From Spirodela intermedia (lineage: Eukaryota > Streptophyta > Magnoliopsida > Alismatales > Araceae), in contig LR746268.1 of NCBI GenBank assembly GCA_902729315.2, forward strand, positions 2,101,501 through 2,165,500: 64,000 nt of DNA, written 5' to 3'. This document shows positions 1 through 12,095 of the stretch, in pieces (position 1 is the first letter of the stretch; each line of letters opens with the position of its first letter). The position numbers and the translations under genes are program-made. Below the pieces are notes generated by a model. The model worked only from the letters and a program-made list of their open reading frames with translations, made no database searches and had not been told where the DNA came from.

Positions 1-183
1 TCTCACCAACCAATCACATCATCCCCCGCATGACACTCTTGATTTGAGTTCAATAAAAACACAAAAATAAAACCTCGACAACCATTCATGAGACAAAACG
101 AGCAGGGGGGCAAAACGAAGAAGATGGGCAAAGCAAATGAGCAGAGGCTGGTTCAAAGTAGGGTTTTATCCCTCCTTCCGTAC

Positions 184-225
184 TTCATCCTCGATGTCCT
201 TGATTTTCTGCATTACGGTCGCCAT
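184..225 (-). CDS. DRG1: DRG-type GTP-binding protein, first coding exon (partial gene)
   Basis: On the minus strand an ATG at 225 opens a 14-codon exon reading MATVMQKIKDIEDE, followed directly by a GT splice donor (gtacgg, from 183). This is the characteristic N-terminus of plant developmentally regulated GTP-binding proteins of the DRG1 type, where the next residues start the MARTQKNKAT segment. DRGs are cytosolic Obg/TRAFAC-class GTPases that associate with ribosomes together with a DFRP partner. The second exon is not found in bases 1-183, so it lies beyond the left edge. The 5'UTR just upstream (to about 375) contains a telobox-like AAACCCCT, common in translation-related plant genes. 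The assignment rests on 14 residues plus the donor; the gene body is not visible, so intactness cannot be judged. DRG1 rather than DRG2 because the DRG2 N-terminus I know differs. Confidence 0.72.
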
Positions 226-909
226 TTCCTCCCCCACTGAGTCCAGCAGTAGCAGCAGCACTCCGTATCCCTCTTCTCACCGTGGGCTCCTCTTCTCGTT
301 CGCCCCTACTTCCCTTGGGCTGTTCTACCAGACGACAGAACTCGGGAGTCGTTCACGCTCAGGGGTTTAGAGAGGACCAAGAACTGCGGGTAGGCCGGGA
401 TTATATATGGCGTTACTCAACGGGCCCGTTGGACTAGCCCAGGCCAGAAGAAAAAAGCCCGGAAAACCAGGTACAGCCGGACCTGAATATATTGGCCCTC
501 GGTGAAGGCCCATAAAAAAGCCCGTGAAAAGGCCCATACACTGACTCCGATATCAACTGGTCGAGCCTTACATGTATGCCCTTATTAAATGGATAATTGT
601 AAAACAACTTCCTGACTCGGAACTTTCTCGCATGGATAGAATCGCAATTCGTACGATTTGTCGGGCTATTGATAAATAAATCCGCGCTGATGAAGTGAAA
701 CACCTGTAAACGAGCACCGACGACTCGTCATCCCCGCCCTGCCGACCCCCACACGTGTTTCCGGCGGCGCCGCCACTCCTGCCACGAGAGCTCGCAGACG
801 CGTCGCCTCGCATGGAGGCCGCCGCGTAGGATAAAAGGCGCAGACGAAGAAGATGATGATGAAGAAGAAGAAGAAGAAGAAGAAAGAAGAGAGGAGGAAG
901 GCAGCGCAG
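226..909. promoter_or_regulatory. Divergent promoter between DRG and HSP20 genes
   Basis: About 680 bases separate the two divergent start codons. Site II-like GGCCCA/GGGCCC boxes cluster at 421-535 (GGGCCCG at 421, AGCCCAGG near 437, AGGCCCATA near 507 and 531), on the DRG side, with an ATATATA TATA-like run near 401-407 in the right place for the minus-strand gene. On the HSP20 side there is a perfect two-unit heat-shock element (gGAAc-tTTCt, 619-628), a G-box core CACGTG at 752-757 and a TATA-like ATAAAAG near 831. The 5'UTR of HSP20 (845-900) is a purine-rich GAA/GAT repeat. Motifs are seen; their function is inferred. Confidence 0.6.
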
Positions 910-1465
910 ATGACTTCGTTGATCCCGTGGAGAGGCGGCGGGGGACGGGCTTTTGACCCCGTCTTCTCGGAGGTGTGGGACCCGTCCGTCGTCGGCGGCG
1001 GCTGGCTCAGGGAGCCCGGCTGGCGCGGCCGCGACGAGACCACGGCCATCGCTCACACCTTCGTTGACTGGCGAGAGACCTCCGAGGCGCATATCTTCCG
1101 CGCCGACATCCCCGGTCCGAAGCGCCGCCTTTTCCCTTTCTTAGAATGCCGCCCCCGTCCTCTGATGTCTGATGCCACCGTTTTCTGCAGGGGTGAGGAG
1201 GGAGGAGGTGAAGGTCCACGTGGAGGATGGGAACATCCTGGAGATCAGCGGGGAGAGGAGCAAGGAGGAGGAGCAGGGGACGGACACGTGGCACCGGGTG
1301 GAGCGCCGCCGGGGGAAGTTCCGGCGGCGCTTCCGGCTGCCGAACGACGCCGACATGGACGCCGTCCGGTCCTCGCTGGAGCACGGCGTCCTTACGGTGA
1401 CCGTCCCCAAGAGGCTCGGAGCCGTCGGCGGCCAGCCCACCGTCCGCGCCATCGACATCTCCTGA
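910..1465 (+). CDS. Class I cytosolic small heat-shock protein (HSP20 / alpha-crystallin family)
   Basis: Two exons, 910-1114 and 1191-1465, encode 159 residues. The N-terminus (MTSLIPW...[11 protein letters not shown]) is the class I cytosolic signature. The alpha-crystallin domain starts around residue 50 ([20 protein letters not shown]), crosses the intron at P-G-V, and continues with [19 protein letters not shown], the class I consensus [18 protein letters not shown], and GVLTVTVPK. The C-terminal tail has an I-x-I motif (IDI). These proteins form oligomers that hold unfolding clients during heat stress. The 76-base intron has a GT donor (gtccga) and CAG acceptor and a phase that restores the conserved ADIPGVRREE junction; most class I genes are intronless. 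A start at 853 in the same frame would prepend a Lys/Glu-rich repeat and is less likely. A possible polyadenylation signal AATAAA lies near 1603. Stress inducibility is inferred from the heat-shock element upstream. Confidence 0.9.
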
Positions 1466-3299
1466 AGCAAAGGCAAGGAACAAGAAGACAGACAGGCATC
1501 TCCTCTCGTGAAGAGTTTGTGATGCGTTTCGCGCACCGTACGCGTGTCTGTGAATACATCGTATCTACTATTATGTATAAGGTGGATACGTGGCCGGTCA
1601 CTAAATAAACGCCAGCAGCAACAGCAGCGTGTGATGTAGAAAGTGGGCATGTACGTCGTCTAATTTCCTCTCTCTTATGGATGCAGAAAGGACCTTTTTT
1701 TATGTTATTATCTTCACACTAAAGAAGTCTGCAATTTTTAAGAGAAATAGATACGACCATGGCATAAAATAATTTATATAGAATGAGTTCATAATGCCCT
1801 AAGTCATCATATTTTCAATGTCAAGACTCAAAGTTTTAACTATTAAGATTAAATGTTGAATAATTTTCTTGAATTAAGCATTTTAATTGCATGAGTTTAA
1901 ATATTATAATATCTCAAATGTTAAGATTTTAAAATGTTTAATTCATTTCTTCTGTTTTCAAAGTACACATACATTTATAAATTTGATTTTTCACGTGACA
2001 GATTTCAAATTGCTTTTACATTACATTCAGGATGACTTACTAGAAATAGCTTTCCAATTACATTCTGAGCCGAATTGAATCATCTTATCATTTTAAACCA
2101 GAACACACAAGTTCAAATACTTGTTTAGACTTTACAATTCCTCCTTGATATATGTATGCAAATAGTTTATGGGAAAGATGAAGATTCAAAAACAAGATGT
2201 GCTACCTAACAAGTTTTCAAAGATTTGAAAACAGAAGTGTTAAGATTTTGATTTCATCTTATTTTTCAAAGATTAATGTTTACTTTCCTAGACTAGCTAG
2301 CAAGCACATGACAAAGCATGGTAATGTTCGAACACTTTAGAAACTATTAAGTTACTATTATTTAAATGAAGGAAAATAATGGTAGAGATCTCTATATATA
2401 TGTTCACCTATCTATATAATATTAGTTCAAAAATAAGGTCTAGAAGATCACTCTTTCTTTCAAGGAAGCTGAATTTCTGAAGTTCCTAGAACAACTCAAG
2501 TGAGAAATCTAACCTAGTAAACACAACAAGGAGAATCCCATCTATTAGATCCAAAACTCAAAAATCTTCAGATCATAAAAGTTTTAATCATATATCCTTG
2601 TTAGATTGAAACCTAATGCAACACCATATTCTAAGTGAGTTTGATGGAACCTTGAGTGTAGTGTGTTAGATCTATGAAGATCAATTGACAAATGATTATG
2701 TCATTAATAGATGAACTTCTATTAACTTTTTAAAATTAACCAAAATTTTGTGTAGTTTAGTGGAAACCCAAGGAATAGGGAAGTTCTTAAAATGGTGAAC
2801 GTCAGCAATGAATTGGACCACTCTAAGTCTATGATTTGAATTATTTAATCAATTTTATCTATCCATACTTTCATATCTGAATTATAGTAGATTTAGATAA
2901 TTAATCATATTACTTGGTTTATATTAATTGTCATATTTATAAAGTTAACACTACATTATCTTGATTGATTAAAGCTAACAAATTATTATTGTTCAACATG
3001 TTTGGACATGTGAATAGGAAACAAACACATCATGTCAAACAATAAACAAAAACTTTTAACATATATATTAAGTAAAATAGTATTCTAGCAAAAAAGTTCA
3101 ATCACCCCCCACTCCCTCCTCTAGCTTATCTTGGATCCTATGCAAGTTTTAGAGAGAAAATTGAGGAAATAAAAATCTTTGTAAAATAAAATTATAAAGA
3201 TATTCAACAAATTCTAATAGAAGAAAATGGTTTTATTTTATAGATATATAATTGTAAAGGTAGGAAAAATGTTATTGATTCTAATCAAGTTTAAAAAAT
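1466..3299. other. AT-rich intergenic DNA, no gene seen
   Basis: After the HSP20 3'UTR the sequence becomes strongly AT-rich. I see no ORF with protein-family resemblance. A C-rich run near 3105-3120 read on the minus strand (purine-rich GAGGAGGGAG then TG) resembles a polypurine tract next to an LTR start, so part of this stretch may be a retrotransposon LTR, but I could not find its partner. Confidence 0.4.
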
Positions 3300-4060
3300 G
3301 ACAAAAATAAAATGGTATGTAAAAGTGGCTATTGAGGAATATAAGGACATAGTCAACCATTCATGAAGATCTGTTTTTCTTTTAGAAGTAATGTTCCACT
3401 CATTTTCTAGTCAAATTCAGATTTGATGATATCTACTCTTTAAATCAATTTTTGAAAACATCTTTAAATCATAAAACATATCACCTATCACCTAGATGTA
3501 AAATTATAAACCTATGATTAATTGTGCTTTGGACTATTGACACATATGTGAACTTCAATCTTTTTTCAAAACTAGCAAAGTAGGTATGAAGCACCTACTC
3601 ATGTTTTCTTTAATCAACCCTTTGGTTAAAAAACTCCTCCACTTATTCATAATGAATTTAATTTTCTTCTAAGAATGTTTTGTAATGTAAAAATTTGATA
3701 AACTTGATCTTAGAATTAAATCAATATGATGGTTGATATCTCCCATAGGATTAACATGATTAAGTATATTTTGTATGATTTAAAATTCAAATAACACCTT
3801 TTGAATCTATTCTAGAGTAGACTCAATCAATTTGATTTCTGAATCTAACTTTTAGACAACTAGAAATAATTTGAATTCCTCACCTAGCCTTCTAAAAAAA
3901 ACTCTTAATCAATGAATGTAACTACCTTTTTTTCTTCATTTCACCTTTTACAGAATCTATTTCTTTCATTGGGACTAAGACAATTTTTTGGCCATTTTTA
4001 TAGAAAATGTAAATATTATCTTTGACATGATGCATGGCATCATTATTAAATTACTAGAGT
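3300..4060 (-). mobile_element. Ty3-gypsy polyprotein remnant (protease-RT region)
   Basis: Reading the minus strand in shifting frames, about 4045-3930 gives HDVKDNIYIFYKNGQKIVLVP, which resembles the segment after the aspartic protease in plant gypsy elements. About 3660-3320 gives the RT start: a line resembling LLTKGLIKENMSRCFIPTLLV, then MFSKIDLKSRYHQI and NEW...KTDLHEWLTM, equivalents of the family motifs FSKIDLKSGYHQI and DEWKTAF...YEWLVMPFGL. Stop codons stand where the family has Arg (CGA to TGA twice after YHQI), so this is a decayed pseudogene. No LTRs could be assigned. It abuts the older copia remnant just upstream, suggesting nesting or end-to-end truncation. Confidence 0.7.
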
Positions 4061-4379
4061 CTTCTTAAAATCTTATGCAAGCATCCAGTTCAAGTATATC
4101 GTACTAAACTTCATCAATATGATTTTTTCTATAAAAAAATTCACCATGTAAGTTTTAAAAACCTGGTTTTAGTATTTTTTTCTAATTTACCCAATTTGAA
4201 ATGATTATGGGTGTGGTTTTTTCTCTAGCCATAGTTTTATACTAGAACAAACAATTCTTTGATACTATCATTGTCAATAATTACATCACATACTTGTTAT
4301 TCACATTCTACCTTGTCCTAAAATATTGTGGTGTTGATAACCTTCCTCTTTTCTTAATATGTACATCAATCTTCTCACC

Positions 4380-6997
4380 ATAATAAACTCATAACACTCT
4401 ACATAGTTTGATATTCAATTCAACACTAGACAACACAATTACATGTTACTTTTTACTCTTTCAAGATATAAGATTCCCTCTAAGAAAGATACAATAGCTA
4501 GTAATAGAGTGCCAATTTATAAGAAAATCTGCCCCGTCTACATTCGAATTATCATAAACATCAAAGTAAGAAGAAAGTGTGTACAAAAGTCATTGGCCAA
4601 GATGTCCCTTTAGATACCAAATGGTCATTATGACTACGTCCTACTGAGTAGTGCATGGATTGGCCACCTTGGCTAACCACACTGATTGCAAAATAAATGT
4701 CAAGATGAGTAAAGGCTAAGTAATTTAGTCACCACACTTAGCGATGAAATCATCTTGAATCCTCAAAAGCATCACCTAAATCTAAAAGCAACTTGACCTT
4801 TAGATCCATCAATGTAGGAGCATATTTAACACCTAACATCCATACATCTTTTGATAAATCAAGCACATATTTTCACTAGTTGATAACTAGGCGTTTGGAA
4901 GAACAAACAACCTCAATGCCTAGAAAATACTAAAATTGACCTAAATCTTTTATCATCATTTTGCTATAAATAAAGATTTTGAAACTAGAGATACTTTGTT
5001 TATCATCACATGTCAAAATAATATTGTCAACATAGAAAAGTAGAATAACATAACCTGTAATAATGTAATGATGAAATATGGTAGGATCAACATCACTTTG
5101 ACAAAAATCAAAATCTTAAACTAGTATGTAGAAACAACTAAACTAAGCTTGATAATACTACTTCAGCCCAAAGATAAATTTCTACATATAACACAAAATA
5201 TGGTGAGTTAGATAAAATAAAATCAAAAAGTTGCTTTGTATATACCTCTTCAAAGTCAACATGAAGAAACATAATTTTTATGTCCAACAAGTAAAGAGGC
5301 CATAAGAAGTGGACTGCAACCACCAGCAAGATATGAATTGAAGTAAGCTTCACCATTGAGATAAAGTTTCAATATAGTCTTGTCATATATCTAAGAAAAT
5401 TCTCAAGCCACCAAGTGAACATTGAGATAATAAATAGAACCATCTACAATCATCTTGACTATAAATACCTAATGATAACTCATCATAAGAGTAGACGAGC
5501 AATGAGAAATCAAGTGCCAACACAAGTTACGATGAAAGGCTTCAATCTTTTTCACCAATGCAACATGTCAACCAAGGTGATTCAATGCTTGAGAAACACT
5601 CTTGGGAATAAAATTAAAGAACAAACTAAAAAGAAAGGCAAGATATGATGAGGTGAGATGAGAATATGAAATAAAGTTAGAAATATAATATTTAGTACAA
5701 GAATAGGGGTATCTTCCATAGGGCGATTGGAAGGTCAATAATTGACAAAAATGATGGTGAACATGGGGCTAATAGTGTTAAAGTGCAGAAGGGATGGTGC
5801 AAATAAAGAACCATCTGACAAAGAAGGATCACAAGCTGAGGCAAGTGTAGATGATGAAGGAGAAAATGTGACACATGAAGACAACAAGAGAAGACTAGTG
5901 AAAAAAGAGGCTCAAACAATATTGACAAGATGGGCCTAAAGTCACATGAAGAAGGAGAAGTAGTTGCAAATTTTTCAAAGAAAGGAGATGCTTCAAAAAA
6001 GATAACATCTACAAACACAAAATAATGATGAGTCAAAGGATAATAACAATAATACCCTTTCTAGAGGCAAGAGTAACCAAGAAAAATATACTTCATAGAT
6101 TTTGGTGCAAGTTTATCTAGACCTAGCCCAAGCTGATGAATAAATAAAACACAACTAAATATACTTGTAGGTAAGTGAAAGAGGAGGGTAAGATAAAAGA
6201 TAGAAAAATAAATCTAATGTTGGAGAACGGAAAATGACATCTAGTTAATGAGGTTGACAATAGTAAGAATGGCATCTCCCTAAAACTATAGAGACACATA
6301 TGTGGTAGTAAAAAGGGTGCAAATAGTTTCAACAATATGATGAAACTTACATTCGACAATGTCATTCTATTAAAAGGTATGTGAGCAAGATGAGTGGTGG
6401 AGAATGTCATACTATTGGAGGAAGGTAATAATGGGTAGATAAAAATACTCCATATTATTCGAGTGAAGAGTCCATATGGTAATGCCAAATTTTATGCAAA
6501 ATCCCACACAAAAGATATGAAATAGTTTATATTGATACTTCATAAGATACACTTATGCAATATGTAAATAATTATCAATAAAAATAATAAAATATCTATA
6601 ACTAAGTTGTGTATACACACGACTAAGATCCCAAATGTTAGAATGAATAAGTTTGAAAAGAAATGTAACTCTAGGACACAAATGGGAAATAAAGATTACC
6701 CTAATGTGCTTTCCAAATTGCCAAGAGGTACACTCAAGTGTAGATAAACACGAAAAATTAGAAAATTAAATACTTGAGCTTTAAACAAGAGACATGTCTA
6801 AGCTAATTATAAATTTGAAATGAAAAGATATTAACACAAGCCATTGGATCTAGATGATACACATAATAAATATAACTACGTTTAATTCTTTCATCAATCT
6901 TGTTCCAAATCTTTAGGTTCTACATAACATAATATTCAAGAAGAAACATAATAGATATATTATGTGTGTAGGTAAGAAAACTAATGAAAATAGAGTT
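4380..6997 (-). mobile_element. Older Ty1-copia element, 3' half (integrase, RT, RNase H), interrupted
   Basis: On the minus strand, from high to low coordinates: integrase (6720-5690) with IHSNIWD, RVYTQLSYRYFIIFIDN, HIVET and the tail YFVFVDVIFFEASPFF; a DLPIALW segment near 5715; RT (5356-4780) with WPLYLLDIKIMFLHVDFEEVY, FYVDNIILT at about 5033-5007 and DLGQF-YFLGIEV; RNase H (4560-4400) with ITSYCIFLRGNLIS-KSKK-HVIVLSSVE. Several frameshifts and stops occur. The catalytic YVDD box reads YVDN, the first integrase Asp (normally HSDVWG) reads HSNIWD, and FIDDY reads FIDNY. The matching 5' part (gag) lies at 12.5-13.5 kb on the far side of a younger copia insertion. No 3' LTR was recognised below 4380. 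Confidence 0.82.
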
Positions 6998-7126
6998 TGT
7001 TGACAAGAAGTGGTTAAACCCTAATATTAGATTAACACTAAATGAAAAGATACATATTTATATAGGTGAGAAAAAAGAGAAGGATAATGGGCCCAAGTGG
7101 GTCATGTAAAAGAAGATGATCGAACA
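6998..7126 (-). repeat. 3' LTR of the inner copia element
   Basis: Starts TGTTGACAAG and ends CGAACA on the plus strand, followed directly by the reverse of the polypurine tract. Compared by eye with the other LTR it differs at about 20-25 of 129 positions, mostly transitions, which indicates an old insertion. Confidence 0.85.
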
Positions 7127-10100
7127 CTCTCCCTCAAGCTAGAGCATATAAGTCAATCATGCCTAGATTAGTACATATAGCATTATAGGGCACTCTTGTA
7201 AGGCTCTTGGTAATATGTCTACCAATTGATCGAATGAAGTGACATGTGGTGTCGAGATAACATTTGTTAGAATCTCATTCTGAATGTAATGACAATCAAT
7301 CTCAATATGTTTGGTTTGCTCGTGGAATGTGAGATTTCTAATAATAAAGATTGTTGTTTGACTGTCACAATACATAGGCATAAGTGTCTAAAGTGTGATA
7401 CCCTAGTTCTCTAAAAGAGAACGAAGTCATATCATCTCATGTGTCATCTCAACTATAGTACGATATATGACTTCTGTTTTAAACCAAGATATCACATTTT
7501 ACTTTCAAATTGTCAAGTGACTAAGTTACCACCAACATATATATAGTAGTTAGTCCTTGACTTTCAATCTCCTTTGTCACCAACATACTTAACATTTAAG
7601 TAGGCTTCAACATGTAGGTGACCATGATGTTTATAGATGAGTCTTTTTCTTAGAGCCTATTTGATATAGGTTAGGACATGTAGTGCTCTCTCCCAATAAA
7701 CCTAATGAGGCTCTTATATAAACTAGCTAAGAATACTAACTATATATGTTGTGATGAGTAATAGTGAGATATATTAGTTTCCTCAATAATCATCAATAGT
7801 GATTAGAATCCTCCATCATAGGTGAAGTAATATCCTAAAACTTCAAATGTCTCCATAAGTGATGACTCCGATTTGCAACCAAGAAGTCTTATTTTTTGAA
7901 AAAGATTGAGGACATATTTACTTTGAGATAAAGCTAGCTTGTCTAACTGATAAGTAAACTCTATCTCAATAAAGTAGCATGGTGTCCCCAAGTTTCTTGT
8001 GACAAAATGTTGTTGCATATAAGCTTTAATGGTAGAGATACCTACCTTCTCACTCCTTATCACAAAAATGTCATCAACATACACAACCAAGATAATCATA
8101 CCTCCAAGTGTAGTCTTCGTCAAAGTAGTGGGGTCACAATACATAAAGTGAAGTCAAAGGTAGTAAAAAGACCATTGAACTTCATAAATCAGTTTTGAGG
8201 ACTCCACTTGAGTCCATAGATAACATGCTAAAATAAGCAAACTTGGAAAGACTCCTCTTGAGCAACATACCTTTAAAGTTATTCTATGAAAACCTACTCT
8301 TTCAAGTCATCATAGAAGAAGACATTAGACCTGTCTAATTGGTGAAGTGACCAATCATAATGTACTATCAAAGAAAAAAGAATCTAAAGAGAGTTTAGTC
8401 AAATCATAAGGGAGAAGGTCTCTATGTAATCAATGTCATAGGCTTGAGTGAAGCCATGAGCAACCAAGCAAGCTTTACGACGAGTAATACAACCATCTAA
8501 GTTGTACTTCAATTTGAAGACCTACTTGTACATCACAACATTAACATCAATCAGACGAAGGACAAGTTTTCACATACCCCAAAAAATTAATATTCTCATC
8601 TCTAAATCTATAACTACTTTTCAAATAGGGGCCTAAAGTATTTCAACATATGATTGTGAAATCGACTTGAAGATCATAGAGAAGGCAAAGGCATGAAAAA
8701 TGAGGTGAAGATGATCAAATGACACAAAGTGGGATGTAAGATGCTAAGTGTAAGAGCATATACTTTTACACAATGTAATGACAAGATGAAGATCATCCAT
8801 AGGCATAAGAAGGTCAATCATTGGAGCAATGGTGTTAGGCGAGGTGGGTGAGGATGGAACTATACTTAGAGTGGAGTCATCAAGAGAGGATCCGGAAGAA
8901 CGACCAAGGGTTGAAACCTAGGAGGTGGAGACATGAATGGTTGGAAAAATAAAAGAGATGGAATAAAAAAAATAAAATCTCATAAAGGGTAACATTAGTA
9001 GAGGTTAGATAGTGACAAGTGTTAGAAAAGTACACCCGATAACTCTTTTGAGTGCACAAATAACCCATAAAGACATCTTTTAGAGTATGAGGAGTGAGTT
9101 TAAAATGAGATGACGAGTGATTATGAATGAAAGTAATACAGTCAAAACACCGCAATAAATTTAAGGACGTAAAGAAAAAGTGAGTTTTGAAAATAAATGA
9201 CGATCAAAGGTGTGTCAAATAAGTGAAACATACATCTCAATGAGTAGTGTGCGAGTGATCTCAAATAAGTGGTAGTATTTTTATTCAACAACTCTATTCT
9301 ATTGAAAAATATATAAGTGGTTTGATGAATAGTACTACAATCAATACAAAAGGTGTGAATAGTATCTTAAACAAGTTCAAGTACACTATTCATGCAAAGA
9401 ATCTTGAGTGTGATGAAATATTAGGTAACAATCTCAGTGATAAATTAGATAATAATAAAGAAAACTTGAGATTAATTACGAAAGAGATAAATCTAACTCA
9501 CACGAGTGTAATCATCAATGAAAATAATATAATAGAGATATTTAATGATGGAAGTACCTTGAGAGGGTCCCTAAACATCACAATGAACAAGATCAAATGG
9601 AGCCAAAGATGGAATACTATCATGACTAAAATAAGAGGAATGATAATATTTTTCTAGTTGAAGTAACTAGTACGAAAATTTATTAAGAGACAACCACAGT
9701 AAAAAATTTAAAAGTTTTAAAAAATAAAAATAGCATAAATGGTGATGTCACAAAAAAATAGTGGAAGTAGTAAAAAGTGTTCAAATGTCATAATAAAGTG
9801 CATCCAAGATGAGTTCGTAAATACTTTGACTATTCTCATGTCCCAAATCAATCTTCTGTCCAATATGTAAATATTGAAAAATATAATAAAAGGAAAAAAA
9901 TATAACAGTACAAAGTAAGACATGAATGATAACACTATTAAATAAAAGGTTTGTGAAAAAACTAGAAATGTAGAAGATTGGGGTTAACAGTAAGGTAAAG
10001 GTCACAATAGTGGTGCCATGACTTTTGATCGAACAAGTCATACCATTAGTAATAGTCATTGAGGAATGAATTGTGATGTGATGAAATGAGAAAAGTATAA

Positions 10101-11499
10101 AGGATGTACCAGTCATATGAGCAGACACCCCCGAATTAATAATCTAAGATGATAATGAGGAAAGACATGTATACCTAGCATAGAGGCTCCCGACATAGAT
10201 GCAAAACTAGAAGAAAAGGGTGTATAAGAGGGAGCAATTATAGATCACTTCGAAACTTCATATTCTACTGGCATTAAAGTCATATGAATAATAATAGGAG
10301 ATGTTGCAAAGTGAACCATAGATGAGGTCGATGCTGGAGAATTCAAATGAGTGCTAAAGATAATAGTCTAAGCCCACTTAGGCTTGCCAAACTCCTTGCA
10401 CTTCTTTGATGGATGGCTCAATTTATCATAGTAAGGCTATGGTGGAAAGGTATTGTAGCTTTTACCTTTGAGAGGATAACCACTACCAAGTTTCGGGCTA
10501 CGACCATCATCCCAACCATGAGGAATAGATGCAGCTAAAGCTGACAAGGTTGATGTGGCAACTAGTTGAGTGATTCTCAATTGAGTAGTAAGAGTGTTTG
10601 TACTCACCTGAAGTGTTGCAAAAAAAATTGATGGAAGGCCTAACACACAATCACTAGAAAAAATTTGATGACAAATCTATGAGACAATGTCTAAATGTAG
10701 ACCACAAGTTATACATTAAAATAGAACTCCTAACAATATCACTTATGAATCCAAAAGTTGATAGTTGAATGCTAATGAAGAGACAGCTCTTAAATGATTG
10801 TCTAAAGTTGTCCAACATGTGCTTAGAGTGAGAGATCATCTCACTTACAAATGAGAAGAAATGTGAATAACTATACAATGCAATTGATATTTATCTTGTT
10901 GACATACATGGTCTCCACTGTGAGCGAAAGTTGCTTAGTATGCTTGATATGAGCAAGGGGCTCAATGACAATCTGCTCAACATTTTAAAGCATCTAGTGA
11001 CTACAATGGAGTCAATTTGATGTCAAAAAGTATAAGGGCTAAGTCAATGATAGTCGACAAATCATCCGTCAAATGATGAAGTAAATAGTAGGACATAAAG
11101 AAGTGTTTGAATCCCATTGCCCACAATACATAATTGAGATTAGTGAGGATGTATACTTAACGAGTTAATTGCACAATGATAAAGTGTTGCAGGAGGAGTG
11201 TTGATGGTGGAGACACTTCGACTAAAAATGAGATTGTGGGCCGAGGTCCCTAAAGTAGAGAAGATGAACTATCCTAATCTATAATGATGATGGAAAATAA
11301 TATATTGATACAGGCGCATGAATGTGCAGCAAAGGGCGGCACACAACAAGAAGAAAATGTAACTAGAGGTGATGTAGTAAGACAATATTGCGAGATATGA
11401 CGAGATAGCTCGAGAGGTGGTGTAATATGAGACACTACCATAATAGAACATGATATACTAAGAAATAATGTGAGATACCATGAGATACCATGATAGTAG

Positions 11500-11966
11500 A
11501 TACTACAAAAGCAAGAGGGGTCATGTCGATAGATGTTACAACTGCAAGGGCCACAATAGTAGGGCTATGGCAGTAGATGTTGCAAGGACAAGGGCTGCGA
11601 TGATAGTGGGGCCATGGTGGCAGTGGCTATGATGGTAGGGCCATAGCAGTGGGGACCACAATAGTAAGGGGGGGGGGCACGATAGTAGGGACCACAACAA
11701 CAATGGGCCACAATAGTACAGGAGGGCCGTGGTGACAAGGGGGCCACATTGGCACTGTGATGGCAAATACCATGATAGTAGGGGACCATAGTAATAGGGT
11801 CACCAGTGCACTGGTTGTGCATGGTGCAACAACACTATGGCATACAAAGAGAGAGGACAACATGCAAAGGATGTGGCAATAGTGGCACAATGGTGTCAAC
11901 AAGTGTTGTAGTAACAACACAATGGTAGTGACGATGGCTGAAAAGAACCCTAGGACTTTGATACCA
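11500..11966 (-). other. Leader of the inner copia element, degenerate GC-rich tandem repeats
   Basis: Between the primer-binding site and gag the plus strand shows many degenerate copies of a motif like GGGCCATAGCAGTGG / GGGGACCACAATAGTAG, with a run of nine or more G near 11670. This is much more GC-rich than the rest of the element. It looks like an expanded low-complexity untranslated leader; no protein resemblance was seen. Confidence 0.55.
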
Positions 11967-12095
11967 TGTTGACAAGAAGTGGTTAAATATTAAGATTAGA
12001 TTAACACTAAATGAAGAGACACATGTGTTTATATGGGTGGGGGAAGAGAGAGATAATGGGCTCAAGTGGGCCACATAGAAGATGATGTTTGAACA
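11967..12095 (-). repeat. 5' LTR of the inner copia element
   Basis: Begins TGTTGACAAG immediately beside the primer-binding site (11953-11966 on the minus strand) and ends TTTGAACA. Same length as the copy at 6998-7126. Confidence 0.85.

Larger units (their letters stand above)
6998..12095 (-). mobile_element. Complete but inactive Ty1-copia retrotransposon with two LTRs
   Basis: Two 129-base direct repeats (6998-7126 and 11967-12095), each TG...CA, bound this 5.1 kb element. Inside the 5' LTR on the minus strand lies a primer-binding site, TGGTATCAAAGTCC (11966-11953), matching the usual plant copia initiator-Met tRNA site. Next to the 3' LTR is a polypurine tract GCTTGAGGGAGAG (about 7139-7127). 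Coding remnants in order on the minus strand: gag and degenerate zinc knuckle around 10.4 kb, protease region with IINSGVSAHMTG (about 10137-10102; family DSGASAHMTG), integrase tail 9155-8880 with FMGYLCTQKSYRVYF, RT 8144-7803 with intact YVDD, RNase H 7381-7163 with CDSQTTIF and [12 protein letters not shown]. The protease Asp is now Asn and the frame is broken repeatedly. The five bases flanking each end (GAGTT and AGGTT) match at three positions, a possible worn target duplication. Confidence 0.88.

Noticed and set aside
9322-9657. 111-codon plus-strand frame
   Set aside because: Antisense of the inner copia integrase region.
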